NCBI GenBank assembly: GCA_029556005.1
Contig: JAKQGT010000184.1
Location: 1 to 11,487 of the forward strand
DNA length: 11,487 nucleotides
Source: Chlamydiota bacterium
GTDB taxonomy: Bacteria > Chlamydiota > Chlamydiia > Chlamydiales > Simkaniaceae
Direction of reading: 5' to 3'
A program made the position numbers and the translations under genes. Position 1 is the first letter of the stretch, and each line of letters opens with the position of its first letter. The notes beneath the pieces were generated by a model. That model saw nothing but the letters and a program-made list of their open reading frames with translations, searched no databases and had not been told where the DNA came from. This document shows, one piece after another, positions 1 through 6,443 of this stretch.

Positions 1-897
1 ATCCAACCCTATACCATGCCCCAAACTATGAAGAAAGTGCTTTTCTTTTTTCCCCATCACTTTCCGTGCTATATGATCCAGTTCTGCGACTTCAATTCCG
101 GGACGTATGTGTTTCAAAACTTCTTGGTGTGTCTTTTGCACCACGTCATTAAGTTCTTGAATTTTCTTGGGAACCTCTCCGAAAAAAAGTGTCCGAGTCA
201 TATCACTACTGTACCCATTCAAAACCACCCCAATATCAAGGAGAACAACATCCCCTTTTTTTAATTTGCGTGACCCACAGCGGTAATGGGGAAGAGCAGC
301 ATGGGCGCCAAAAGCAATAATCGGCTCAAAAGAGAGGGCTTCTGCACCATTTTTTTTAGAATAAAACTCAAAGATTTGGGCTAATTCTAACTCGGTAATC
401 CCTACTTTTAAATGCTTACGCACATGTAAAAAACCTTTCCACAAAAGGTCTGCACTTTTTTTGATTAGGAGAAGCTCCCTTCCATCTTTAATCGCACGCT
501 CCTTTTGAATGGGGAAATCACACCCTTTTAGTTTCTTCTTTAGCTGTGAAAAAAATGTTTTAAGTTTCTTGTGTTCTGCAAAGGAGATAGAGGTGTCAAA
601 GCCCATCACCTGCATTTCTTTCCAGCTAGAAGAACCAAATAATTTTCTTAGACTCTCATCATCCAATGCTTTTACCGGAAAAGGGGAGTTTTTTTTCGCT
701 AGTTCTGTGTAGCGTCCATCGACACAAAGGATACTATTTCTTTGCGCAATAAACAGTTTTCCTTTTGAAAGCTTAATACCTGTGAAATAAAAAATATCCG
801 TTGGGTTTTGGATCAGAAATGCATCGACACCATATCCAAGAAAAGTCTTGCGAAAATTTTTAACGCGCTTTTTGAAATAACTGTGTGATGCTTCCAT
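1..897 (-). CDS. pepP: Xaa-Pro aminopeptidase (M24 family), C-terminus cut off by window edge
   Basis: Cytosolic metallopeptidase that would release an N-terminal residue preceding proline. The 299 visible codons are open from the ATG at 897 to base 1, so the gene is partial at its 3' end. Residues 1-125 form the creatinase N-terminal domain, with an N-P-T-D-I-F-Y-F-T-G segment at 31-40 and D-G-R-Y-T-E at 60-65. The catalytic pita-bread domain follows: FGAHAALPHY near 197-205, metal-ligand aspartates D221 (LLDIG) and D232 (SSDMTRT), and the HSLGHGIGLD motif with ligand H294. The two glutamate ligands expected further on would lie outside the window; relatives are about 350-360 residues. The start overlaps the mutL 3' end by 38 bases without a good Shine-Dalgarno, which suggests translational coupling to mutL. 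Family assignment is firm; exact substrate preference is inferred. Confidence 0.93.
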   Translation of the reverse strand, partial: MEASHSYFKKRVKNFRKTFLGYGVDAFLIQNPTDIFYFTGIKLSKGKLFIAQRNSILCVDGRYTELAKKNSPFPVKALDDESLRKLFGSSSWKEMQVMGFDTSISFAEHKKLKTFFSQLKKKLKGCDFPIQKERAIKDGRELLLIKKSADLLWKGFLHVRKHLKVGITELELAQIFEFYSKKNGAEALSFEPIIAFGAHAALPHYRCGSRKLKKGDVVLLDIGVVLNGYSSDMTRTLFFGEVPKKIQELNDVVQKTHQEVLKHIRPGIEVAELDHIARKVMGKKEKHFLHSLGHGIGLD

Positions 898-2554
898 AAC
901 TTAAATGCACAAATGTGGGTTTCCCTTGGGGACAAAGGTAAGGAGAATCGCTTTTTAATAGCTGTTTCACCACATGCTTTACCTCTAAAAGGGTCCATCC
1001 TTTTTTTTGAGATCTTGCATAACGAGAAACGGTTAAAGCAAGCTTTTTTTGTATTTCTTTTTCAGGAGCTTTTTGATCAAAGACTTCAAGAAGCTCATGA
1101 AGAAGGGGTTTAACAGAGCTCTCCTCAATCTCTGGAGAAAGGGCGTCAACGATAAAACAATTCTCTCCGAAGAGGCGCATTTCTATTCCCATCGTCTCAA
1201 TCTCTTTTAAATGGAGATGCAACTTTTCCCTTTCATGAGGGGAAAACTCTAATGTAAGAGGAATCATGAGTCCTTGGAGTTTTTTCCCATCTGGAGATAA
1301 AAGTCTTTCGAATAAAAGACGTGCATAAGCCGCTTCTAAATCCACAAGAATCACACCATCATAGGGGGGAGCTTCCTGAGGGAGATGGAACTCGACCCCC
1401 CTTCCATCCAAAAATAAAAAATGATCAAACTGCCCGATAATCGGCAACTCTTTTCCGGGTATGTCAAAACTAAGTGATGGATTGTCTAATGCTTGTGGTT
1501 CTTGAAAACGGAAAGGGGGGACAAAGCTCCAATCACAAGGTTCAAACTTTGGAAGGGGTTTCATTTCTTTCGGTTTTCCTTGTAAAGCCCGCAACACCCC
1601 TTCCCTTACAACTTCATGAACGACTCCCTGTTCTCGCAAGCGAATCTCTCTTTTTTGCGGGTGAACATTCACATCAATCCATTCGGGAGGTAAGTTAAGA
1701 TGTAAAGCGAAAATGGGGTGCTCTTGAGAACCTAGACGTGTCCCATAGGCTTCATAGATGCTTCGCGTAATTTCTGGGCAAATCACGGCCCGCCCATTCA
1801 CAATAAGATACTGTCCCAAACGATTCTTCCTCCCTTCTAGGGGAGAACCCACATGTCCCTTCAACACACATCGGTTCTTTTCAAAACTTACGGGGCTACT
1901 TCCTTTTAAAAATCCTACACCCAAAACGGCTATACAGGTTTCTTCAAGGGTTCCTTGATGTGAGGTGAGGACCTCTTTCTCATCGGAATAACACTTGAAT
2001 GTACACTCTGGATGGGCCAGGGCAATTTTCGTTAAAATTTTCAGAATTTCTGCTTTTGATGCTGCAGGGGTTTTTTGAAATTTTTTTCGTGCGGGTACAT
2101 TATAAAAAAGGGAAGAGACTTCAATAGTTGTTCCTCTTGTCCGCGCTGCATCTTGTAGCTTTCCTAATCTCCCTCCAAAACAGCTCAATTCCCCTCCGAC
2201 TCTTCCCTCCTCCATGCACGAAAGAATCCGCACCTTTGAAACCGCAGCAATGGAAGCGAGAGCTTCTCCACGAAAACCCATCGAATGGATCTCACTTAGA
2301 TCCTCAGCACTCCGGATTTTAGACGTTGCATGCCTTTCCAAACAAAGAAGGAGATCATCCCTACTCATCCCCACTCCATCGTCGGTAACTCGAATGAGGA
2401 AGAAGCCTCCACCTTTGATTTCGATGGTAATGGAAGTGGCCTTGGCATCAATGGCATTTTCTACAAGTTCCTTGACAACAGATGCAGGATTTTCAACCAC
2501 TTCTCCCGCAGCAATCTTATTAATCGTCTCGTCAGATAGAACACGGATAGACAT
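860..2554 (-). CDS. mutL: DNA mismatch repair protein MutL
   Basis: GHKL ATPase that links MutS mismatch recognition to strand removal. It is 564 residues from the ATG at 2554. That start is preferred over a possible ATG seven codons upstream because AAGGAG lies five bases before it and the product then begins MSIRVLSDETINKIAAGEVV, as usual for the family. ATPase motifs are intact: E32/N33 in ELVENAIDA, DDGVG at 58-62, GFRGEAL at 93-99, then GTTIEV and YNVPARKKF. The C-terminal dimerisation domain is present, but the endonuclease signature DQHA(x)2E(x)4E is degenerate: from D405 it reads DLEAAYARLLFE. The zinc-site motif CPHGRP reads CPQGKP at 541-546, and the ACR motif is also not conserved. 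Nuclease activity is therefore doubtful. It lies upstream of and overlaps pepP, and is divergent from pepF. Confidence 0.96.
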   Translation of the reverse strand: MSIRVLSDETINKIAAGEVVENPASVVKELVENAIDAKATSITIEIKGGGFFLIRVTDDGVGMSRDDLLLCLERHATSKIRSAEDLSEIHSMGFRGEALASIAAVSKVRILSCMEEGRVGGELSCFGGRLGKLQDAARTRGTTIEVSSLFYNVPARKKFQKTPAASKAEILKILTKIALAHPECTFKCYSDEKEVLTSHQGTLEETCIAVLGVGFLKGSSPVSFEKNRCVLKGHVGSPLEGRKNRLGQYLIVNGRAVICPEITRSIYEAYGTRLGSQEHPIFALHLNLPPEWIDVNVHPQKREIRLREQGVVHEVVREGVLRALQGKPKEMKPLPKFEPCDWSFVPPFRFQEPQALDNPSLSFDIPGKELPIIGQFDHFLFLDGRGVEFHLPQEAPPYDGVILVDLEAAYARLLFERLLSPDGKKLQGLMIPLTLEFSPHEREKLHLHLKEIETMGIEMRLFGENCFIVDALSPEIEESSVKPLLHELLEVFDQKAPEKEIQKKLALTVSRYARSQKKGWTLLEVKHVVKQLLKSDSPYLCPQGKPTFVHLSYGSITQLFQKAR

Positions 2555-2559
2555 TCTTT

Positions 2560-2565
2560 CTCCTT
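2560..2565 (-). promoter_or_regulatory. Ribosome binding site of mutL
   Basis: Minus-strand AAGGAG five bases upstream of the ATG at 2554. It decides the mutL start in favour of this ATG over the in-frame ATG at 2575. It also overlaps the -35 box proposed for pepF on the other strand. Confidence 0.75.
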
Positions 2566-2592
2566 GCAGGTGCAACTTTAACCCATTATAAT
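2564..2592 (+). promoter_or_regulatory. Probable sigma70/sigma66-type promoter for the pepF operon
   Basis: TTGCAG at 2564-2569 and a perfect TATAAT at 2587-2592 are separated by 17 bases, 26 bases before the pepF ATG. The core ATTATAAT (2585-2592) also reads TATAAT on the minus strand (2590-2585), so the same box could serve mutL, although no good minus-strand -35 sits at the right distance. Confidence 0.6.
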
Positions 2593-2618
2593 ACTGCCCA
2601 ATAAAACGGGATGCAACT

Positions 2619-4361
2619 ATGAAATTTCCACAAGTTTGGGATTTAGAACGTTTCTTTAAAGGAGGAAGTGCCTCTTCTTCTTTTCAAGAAACCTACAAAG
2701 ACGTGGCAAACAAGCTGAAAGAATTAGAAAAATGCTTCCACGATGAACAGCTCTCTCAAGGGATTTCTCTTTCCCAAGCCATTAGCCTAGAGCTTCGGGA
2801 AATGGAGGCTTTTGTAAGCTGCCTCATTGCACAAAATGTCAAAGATACCCAGGCACGCATTTTAGACTCTAAGATGCGTACTTTAATGACTGCTTATCAA
2901 AACTGCATGCTTCTCTTTGATGAAAAACTCAAAAATCTTTCCGATAAAGCGTTTGATACTCTTGTGCAAAATCATCAAGAAATCGCTTTTGCTTTGAAGG
3001 AAAGACGACTCTTATCCCAAGAAAAGCTTAGCTTCAAAGAAGAAGCCTTCATCAATGACTTAATGATCGACGGCTATCATGGTTGGTCACAAGTCTGGAG
3101 CTCCTTCATTGGAGAAATGACCTTTCCCTTTCAAGGAGAGCGCTTATTTTTTGGTCAGATCGAAAATAAAATGGCCGATTCCAATCGGAAGAAGCGTAAG
3201 GAAGCTTTTGCAAGTATCACCTCAGAATTTACGAAACATGAGTCTCTTTTTGCTCAAATCCTCAACCATTTAGGGGGCTTTCGTTTAGAGGTCTATAAAA
3301 AAAGAGGATGGACAAACTTTTTACAGGAACCCTTAGAAGAAAACCGGATGGAATCGATCACTTTGGAGACAATGTGGAAGACCATCGAAGCCAACCAGGC
3401 TCCTCTTATCGAATACCTTAAATGTAAAGCAGCTTTACTCAAACTAGAGAAGTTGAGTTGGGTTGATTTAGAAGCCCCTCTTGGCAGCGTAAGCAAACAA
3501 ATCTCCTATGATGAGGCTGCCCACTTCATCATCGAACAATTTGAGCACTTTAGCCCCAAAATGGCAGCTTTTGCCAAAACAGCTTTAGAAGATGGGTGGA
3601 TTGAAGCCGAAGACCGGAGAGGCAAAAGTCCTGGAGGCTTTTGCACAGCCCTACCGCTCAAAAAAGAAAGCCGCATTTTCATGACCTACTCCAATACTAT
3701 GACCAACCTCTTTACCCTCGCCCATGAACTCGGTCACGCCTTTCATAATCTTGTGATTTTTCCCCTTCCCGAAATGGCACAACATCCTAAAATGAATGTG
3801 GCAGAAACCGCCTCAACCATGGCCGAAATGATTGTCACACAAGCTGCAATCAAAAAAGAAACAGATCCCAGGGAGCGTCTTTACCTTCTCGATGATCACC
3901 TCAGTCGCGCTGTTGCTTACTTGATGAATATCTATGCTCGATTCCTTTTTGAAACCACCTTTTATGAAGAGCGAAAAAAAGGGTTTGTCTCTCAAGAAAA
4001 ACTTTGCTTCCTTATGGAAGAAGCCCAGAAAAAAGCCTTTGGAGGAGCCTTAGAAACCTACCATCCCTTATTTTGGGCAGCAAAAATGCACTTTTACTTT
4101 ACCGATGTCCCTTTCTATAACTTTCCCTACACCTTTGGATATCTCTTTAGTTTAGGAATCTATACCCTTTCCCAATCAGAAGACAACTTTGAAGATAAAT
4201 ATTGGGCTCTTCTTGAGGATACAGGACGGATGCGCGTTGAGGACCTTGCTCACTCCCATCTTCAAATGGATCTTCGTAAAGCCGATTTCTGGCAACGGGG
4301 TTTGGATGTCATCACAAAAGATGTAAAAACCTTCATCCAACTTTCTCAGGAGGTTTTCTAG
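2619..4361 (+). CDS. pepF: Oligoendopeptidase F family zinc metallopeptidase (M3)
   Basis: Cytosolic thimet-type peptidase that degrades short peptides. It is 580 residues, slightly shorter than the roughly 600 usual for PepF. The N-terminal half is helical and charged, as in M3 enzymes. The active site is HELGH at 369-373 (two histidine zinc ligands plus the catalytic glutamate), with the third ligand at E396 in NVAETAS, 27 residues on, which is the normal M3 spacing. No signal peptide is visible. The start MKFPQVWDLERFF matches family N-termini; only a weak ACGGGA precedes it. An ATG at 2611 is out of frame. Its stop codon overlaps the GTG of the downstream Nudix gene by one base, so the two form an operon. 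Peptide recycling is the likely role; the biological substrate is not shown by the sequence. Confidence 0.94.
   Translation: MKFPQVWDLERFFKGGSASSSFQETYKDVANKLKELEKCFHDEQLSQGISLSQAISLELREMEAFVSCLIAQNVKDTQARILDSKMRTLMTAYQNCMLLFDEKLKNLSDKAFDTLVQNHQEIAFALKERRLLSQEKLSFKEEAFINDLMIDGYHGWSQVWSSFIGEMTFPFQGERLFFGQIENKMADSNRKKRKEAFASITSEFTKHESLFAQILNHLGGFRLEVYKKRGWTNFLQEPLEENRMESITLETMWKTIEANQAPLIEYLKCKAALLKLEKLSWVDLEAPLGSVSKQISYDEAAHFIIEQFEHFSPKMAAFAKTALEDGWIEAEDRRGKSPGGFCTALPLKKESRIFMTYSNTMTNLFTLAHELGHAFHNLVIFPLPEMAQHPKMNVAETASTMAEMIVTQAAIKKETDPRERLYLLDDHLSRAVAYLMNIYARFLFETTFYEERKKGFVSQEKLCFLMEEAQKKAFGGALETYHPLFWAAKMHFYFTDVPFYNFPYTFGYLFSLGIYTLSQSEDNFEDKYWALLEDTGRMRVEDLAHSHLQMDLRKADFWQRGLDVITKDVKTFIQLSQEVF
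4348..4353 (+). promoter_or_regulatory. Ribosome binding site supporting a GTG start
   Basis: Perfect AGGAGG inside the last pepF codons, seven bases before the GTG at 4361. It fixes the start of the Nudix gene and indicates coupled translation with pepF. Confidence 0.8.
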
Positions 4362-5158
4362 TGCGTTTTCTTCTTCTTTTTCTATTTTCCCTTCCCCTCT
4401 TTAGTGTTCAATTAGAGGAGTATCTTTCCTTGATGGATGCTCATCCTAAAACACTTGGCCCTTTAGGCAACCATCTCAAAGATGAAATTGAAATTGTCCT
4501 GGATCCCGAAATTATTCTTGAAATCCAAGAAACCTCAGAAAAACGTCTCCTACATCAGGGCGTCCCCCCTACCCTGGCCCATGAGTGGAGTCGTGTAGGG
4601 ATTGTTGCAGAAGATCAATATCTCTATTGGATTCGAGATGGGGTGATTTTCCCTTTCGGAATTTATGGGACTTACGATCGCATTGTTTGGAAAAGTGGCT
4701 TTGATGGCCCTCCCGGGATTGCCATTGCCCCTCTTTTAGAAAAGAAAATCGTGGTCAACCTGAACTATCGCCATGCAACCCGCAATTGGGAGATTGAGCT
4801 TCCCCGAGGGATGCGCCGGAATGGAGAGTCTCTCCGTGAAGCCGCTGCTAGAGAGCTCCAAGAGGAAACAGGCTACGTCTTAGACGATGCCCTTCTTTTA
4901 GGAACAATTGCGATAGACAGTGGCATTATTTCTACCACTGTCCCTGTTATTGTGTGCAAAGTCCACTCAGAATCTGAGCCATCTCGAGAATATTCAGAAG
5001 CGATAATAGAAAATCTCTCCATGACTCCTGAGCAACTAGAAATGGCTCTTCTTCAAGGCTTTTGGAACGTCTCTCTTGGAGAGCGAACCATTCGGGCCCA
5101 TGTGCGCGATCCTTTCTTATCCTACGCCCTCCTCCACATTAAGCTCCGCCACTGGTAG
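4361..5158 (+). CDS. Nudix hydrolase with N-terminal signal-like segment
   Basis: 265-residue protein with a complete Nudix box (G-x5-E-x7-R-E-U-x-E-E-x-G-U) at 150-172: G150, E156, R164-E165, E168-E169, G171, Y172. The preceding NLNYRH and ELPRG context resembles ADP-sugar (ADP-ribose-type) pyrophosphatases, so hydrolysis of a nucleoside diphosphate linked to a sugar or other group is likely; the substrate is not determined. The first 16 residues (MRFLLLFLFSLPLFSV) form a short hydrophobic stretch after one arginine. This looks like a Sec signal peptide or membrane anchor, which is unusual for a Nudix enzyme. About 130 residues separate it from the Nudix box, including an unassigned N-terminal region of roughly 100 residues. 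The GTG start is supported by AGGAGG seven bases upstream, and the gene is fused transcriptionally to pepF by a TAGTG overlap. Confidence 0.88.
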   Translation: MRFLLLFLFSLPLFSVQLEEYLSLMDAHPKTLGPLGNHLKDEIEIVLDPEIILEIQETSEKRLLHQGVPPTLAHEWSRVGIVAEDQYLYWIRDGVIFPFGIYGTYDRIVWKSGFDGPPGIAIAPLLEKKIVVNLNYRHATRNWEIELPRGMRRNGESLREAAARELQEETGYVLDDALLLGTIAIDSGIISTTVPVIVCKVHSESEPSREYSEAIIENLSMTPEQLEMALLQGFWNVSLGERTIRAHVRDPFLSYALLHIKLRHW

Positions 5159-5159
5159 T

Positions 5160-5169
5160 CCCCCCCCCC
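5160..5169. repeat. Homopolymeric C10 tract
   Basis: Ten consecutive C residues directly after the Nudix stop codon and about 70 bases upstream of the next gene. Such tracts can slip during replication. Here a length change would alter no reading frame but could shift spacing upstream of the following gene. Confidence 0.9.
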
Positions 5170-5176
5170 AAGTGAG

Positions 5177-5199
5177 ACCATTTATTTTTCAGAAATGGT
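5177..5199 (+). terminator. Weak hairpin, possible terminator of the pepF-Nudix operon
   Basis: Perfect 7-base inverted repeat ACCATTT (5177-5183) / AAATGGT (5193-5199) with a 9-base loop. It is followed by GTTATT rather than a proper U tract. The stem is AT-rich and weak, so termination is only a possibility; it could also be an operator. Confidence 0.3.
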
Positions 5200-5214
5200 G
5201 TTATTCGCTATAGG
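5186..5214 (+). promoter_or_regulatory. Candidate promoter for the 5242-6171 gene
   Basis: TTTTCA (5186-5191) and TATAGG (5209-5214), spacing 17. Each box has four of six consensus bases. It overlaps the hairpin at 5177-5199. Weak evidence from position and spacing only. Confidence 0.3.
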
Positions 5215-5241
5215 GAGAGAGAAAAGCTTGGCGAGTATAGA

Positions 5242-6171
5242 ATGGACAATTTTAGATATCCTCCCCCAAACAATCTTAATTTGGACAAAAATCCTCTCAA
5301 CCAGTATAAAAATAAGCACGAGAAGTTCAAAAAAAATAAATTTATGCGATTTTTATCAACGTTAATTATACTAATTTGTATAGGTTATGGGGTTTATTGG
5401 ATTAATAATAATCAACCAGAACTAAAGCATAAAGCATTGGAAATGATCTATACACGAAACTTATCTATTCTTGAAGCACGCTTTACTGCCAATCAAATCA
5501 TTCAGAATGAAGAGTTCTTTAACGAGAGCGAACCCATTAAAGAGCCTATCCTTAGATACCATCCTTATGTGCTCATGGAGGTCAAGTTTACAAGCCAAGA
5601 TGCTAAAACAGAAGAGGGTGTCATTCTTTGGGATCAGGTTGATGGAGAAATGATTACCGATACCCGGACCTGGGATAAAACCCACGGCTTTTCTGACTGT
5701 ATGAATGCTAATGCTGATCGTTATGAGTATCAAATCCTAAAAACCATTGCAAAAAATAAAGGGAAAGCCACCCGCCAATCCCTTCAGAATGCTCTCAATC
5801 TCGACCCCCATCTATTAGAAGCCTGGATTGAACGAACCTACAAGAAAAAACTGATCATTCATCAAGGAGAGTTCTTCCGTATCCATCTCCATAATCCTGT
5901 GATCACTGTGGAACCATCGACCTATATCTCTGAACCTTTGGTTACTAAAAACATCAAACAAACCGAAAGCCTCGCGAGTCGCTATTCCTCTAAACAGATT
6001 ATCAAAGCTGCAGAATCCGCTTTTGGGGATGACTTTGCCATTCGTAACACGCAAAATATCTTCCTTCCTGTTTATTGTATCACTACAAAAAATCCTGATG
6101 GGTCTTGTCAAACCACCCATTGGAACGCTCTTAACGGAAAACGGATTCCCCACTCTAACCTTATTGAATAA
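5242..6171 (+). CDS. Membrane-anchored protein of unknown function: duplicated domain around a winged-helix-like centre
   Basis: 309 residues, family not recognised. Residues 1-34 are polar, Asn/Lys/Pro-rich and probably cytoplasmic. Residues 37-53 form one transmembrane helix (FLSTLIILICIGYGVYW). Residues 78-138 and 245-303 look like two copies of one domain: ARFTANQII pairs with SRYSSKQII, and W-D-x-x-D-G-E-M-I pairs with W-N-A-L-N-G-K-R-I. Between them, residues 160-217 resemble a winged helix: an ILKTIAKNKG helix, the RQSLQNALNLDPHLLEAWIER helix pair, then a strand-rich KKLIIHQGEFFRIHL wing. No catalytic motif is seen. An internal start at M35 would remove the polar tail but keep the membrane segment. 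No strong Shine-Dalgarno precedes the ATG at 5242. The first 220 bases are notably AT-rich compared with the rest. Domain duplication is read by eye; the winged-helix call is tentative. Confidence 0.8.
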   Translation: MDNFRYPPPNNLNLDKNPLNQYKNKHEKFKKNKFMRFLSTLIILICIGYGVYWINNNQPELKHKALEMIYTRNLSILEARFTANQIIQNEEFFNESEPIKEPILRYHPYVLMEVKFTSQDAKTEEGVILWDQVDGEMITDTRTWDKTHGFSDCMNANADRYEYQILKTIAKNKGKATRQSLQNALNLDPHLLEAWIERTYKKKLIIHQGEFFRIHLHNPVITVEPSTYISEPLVTKNIKQTESLASRYSSKQIIKAAESAFGDDFAIRNTQNIFLPVYCITTKNPDGSCQTTHWNALNGKRIPHSNLIE

Positions 6172-6200
6172 CGCGAATTCGGGGTTAGATTTCTATGAGA
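6169..6200 (+). repeat. Copy 1 of a 32-base gene-end repeat
   Basis: Starts with the TAA stop of the preceding gene: the first 12 bases are TAACGCGAATTC and the last nine TCTATGAGA. Matches the reverse complement of 10576-10607 at 27 of 32 positions without gaps; the first 12 bases are identical. Just beyond, CGCGTT (6204-6209) is complementary to AACGCG (6170-6175) and could close a 28-base loop in this copy only. Confidence 0.7.
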
Positions 6201-6316
6201 ACGCGTTGAATAATATTCCCCACATCGCTTACCATCTTTTCAAATACCCTTCATAGGGAAGAGATGTGTTACGTTTTGTAAAATTTCTTAACCTGAGTTT
6301 TGGGTTTTTCTTATAA

Positions 6317-6403
6317 GGAAAGGTGGCTGAGTGGCCGAAGGCACGTCCCTGCTAAGGACGCGTATCCGCGAGGGTACCGAGGGTTCGAATCCCTCCCTTT
6401 CCG
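6317..6403 (+). tRNA. tRNA-Ser (anticodon GCU)
   Basis: 87-base class II tRNA. The acceptor stem is GGAAAGG (6317-6323) with CCTTTCC (6396-6402) and discriminator G6403. The anticodon stem is CGTCC/GGACG (6344-6348, 6356-6360) enclosing loop CTGCTAA with anticodon GCT at 6351-6353. The long variable arm pairs GTATCC with GGGTAC around GCGA, typical of serine tRNA. The T arm is GAGGG-TTCGAAT-CCCTC. It decodes AGC/AGU serine codons. CCA is not encoded and must be added after transcription. Confidence 0.97.
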
Positions 6404-6412
6404 TATCATCCT

Positions 6413-6443
6413 GCGAGTTTCCCTGAGGAAGCTCGCTTTTTTT
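6413..6443 (+). terminator. Rho-independent terminator after tRNA-Ser
   Basis: Ten-base stem GCGAGTTTCC (6413-6422) / GGAAGCTCGC (6427-6436), with one G-U pair and a CTGA loop, followed directly by seven T residues (6437-6443). Strong in the plus direction. The minus-strand reading lacks a U tract. Its T tract touches the stop codon of the convergent gene at 6442-6444. Confidence 0.9.

Noticed and set aside
2214-2591. 125-codon plus-strand open frame inside mutL.
   Set aside because: It lies wholly opposite the conserved ATPase domain of MutL, has no recognisable domain and no ribosome binding site.
5815-6153. 112-codon minus-strand open frame opposite the 5242-6171 gene.
   Set aside because: The plus-strand protein shows internal domain repetition and a membrane helix, whereas the antisense product has no coherent features.
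6145-6223. Direct repeat ATTCCCCAC at 6145-6153 and 6215-6223, plus TTGAATAA at 6164-6171 and 6208-6215, as a duplicated element.
   Set aside because: The matches are short, differently spaced and can be explained by chance in a small region; only the 32-base repeat has wider support.
6247-6258. CCCTTCATAGGG as a terminator for the 5242-6171 gene.
   Set aside because: The stem is only four base pairs and no U tract follows.
6317-6443. tRNA-Ser as an integration site for a mobile element.
   Set aside because: No integrase and no repeat of the tRNA 3' end are visible in the window, and the tRNA keeps its own terminator.
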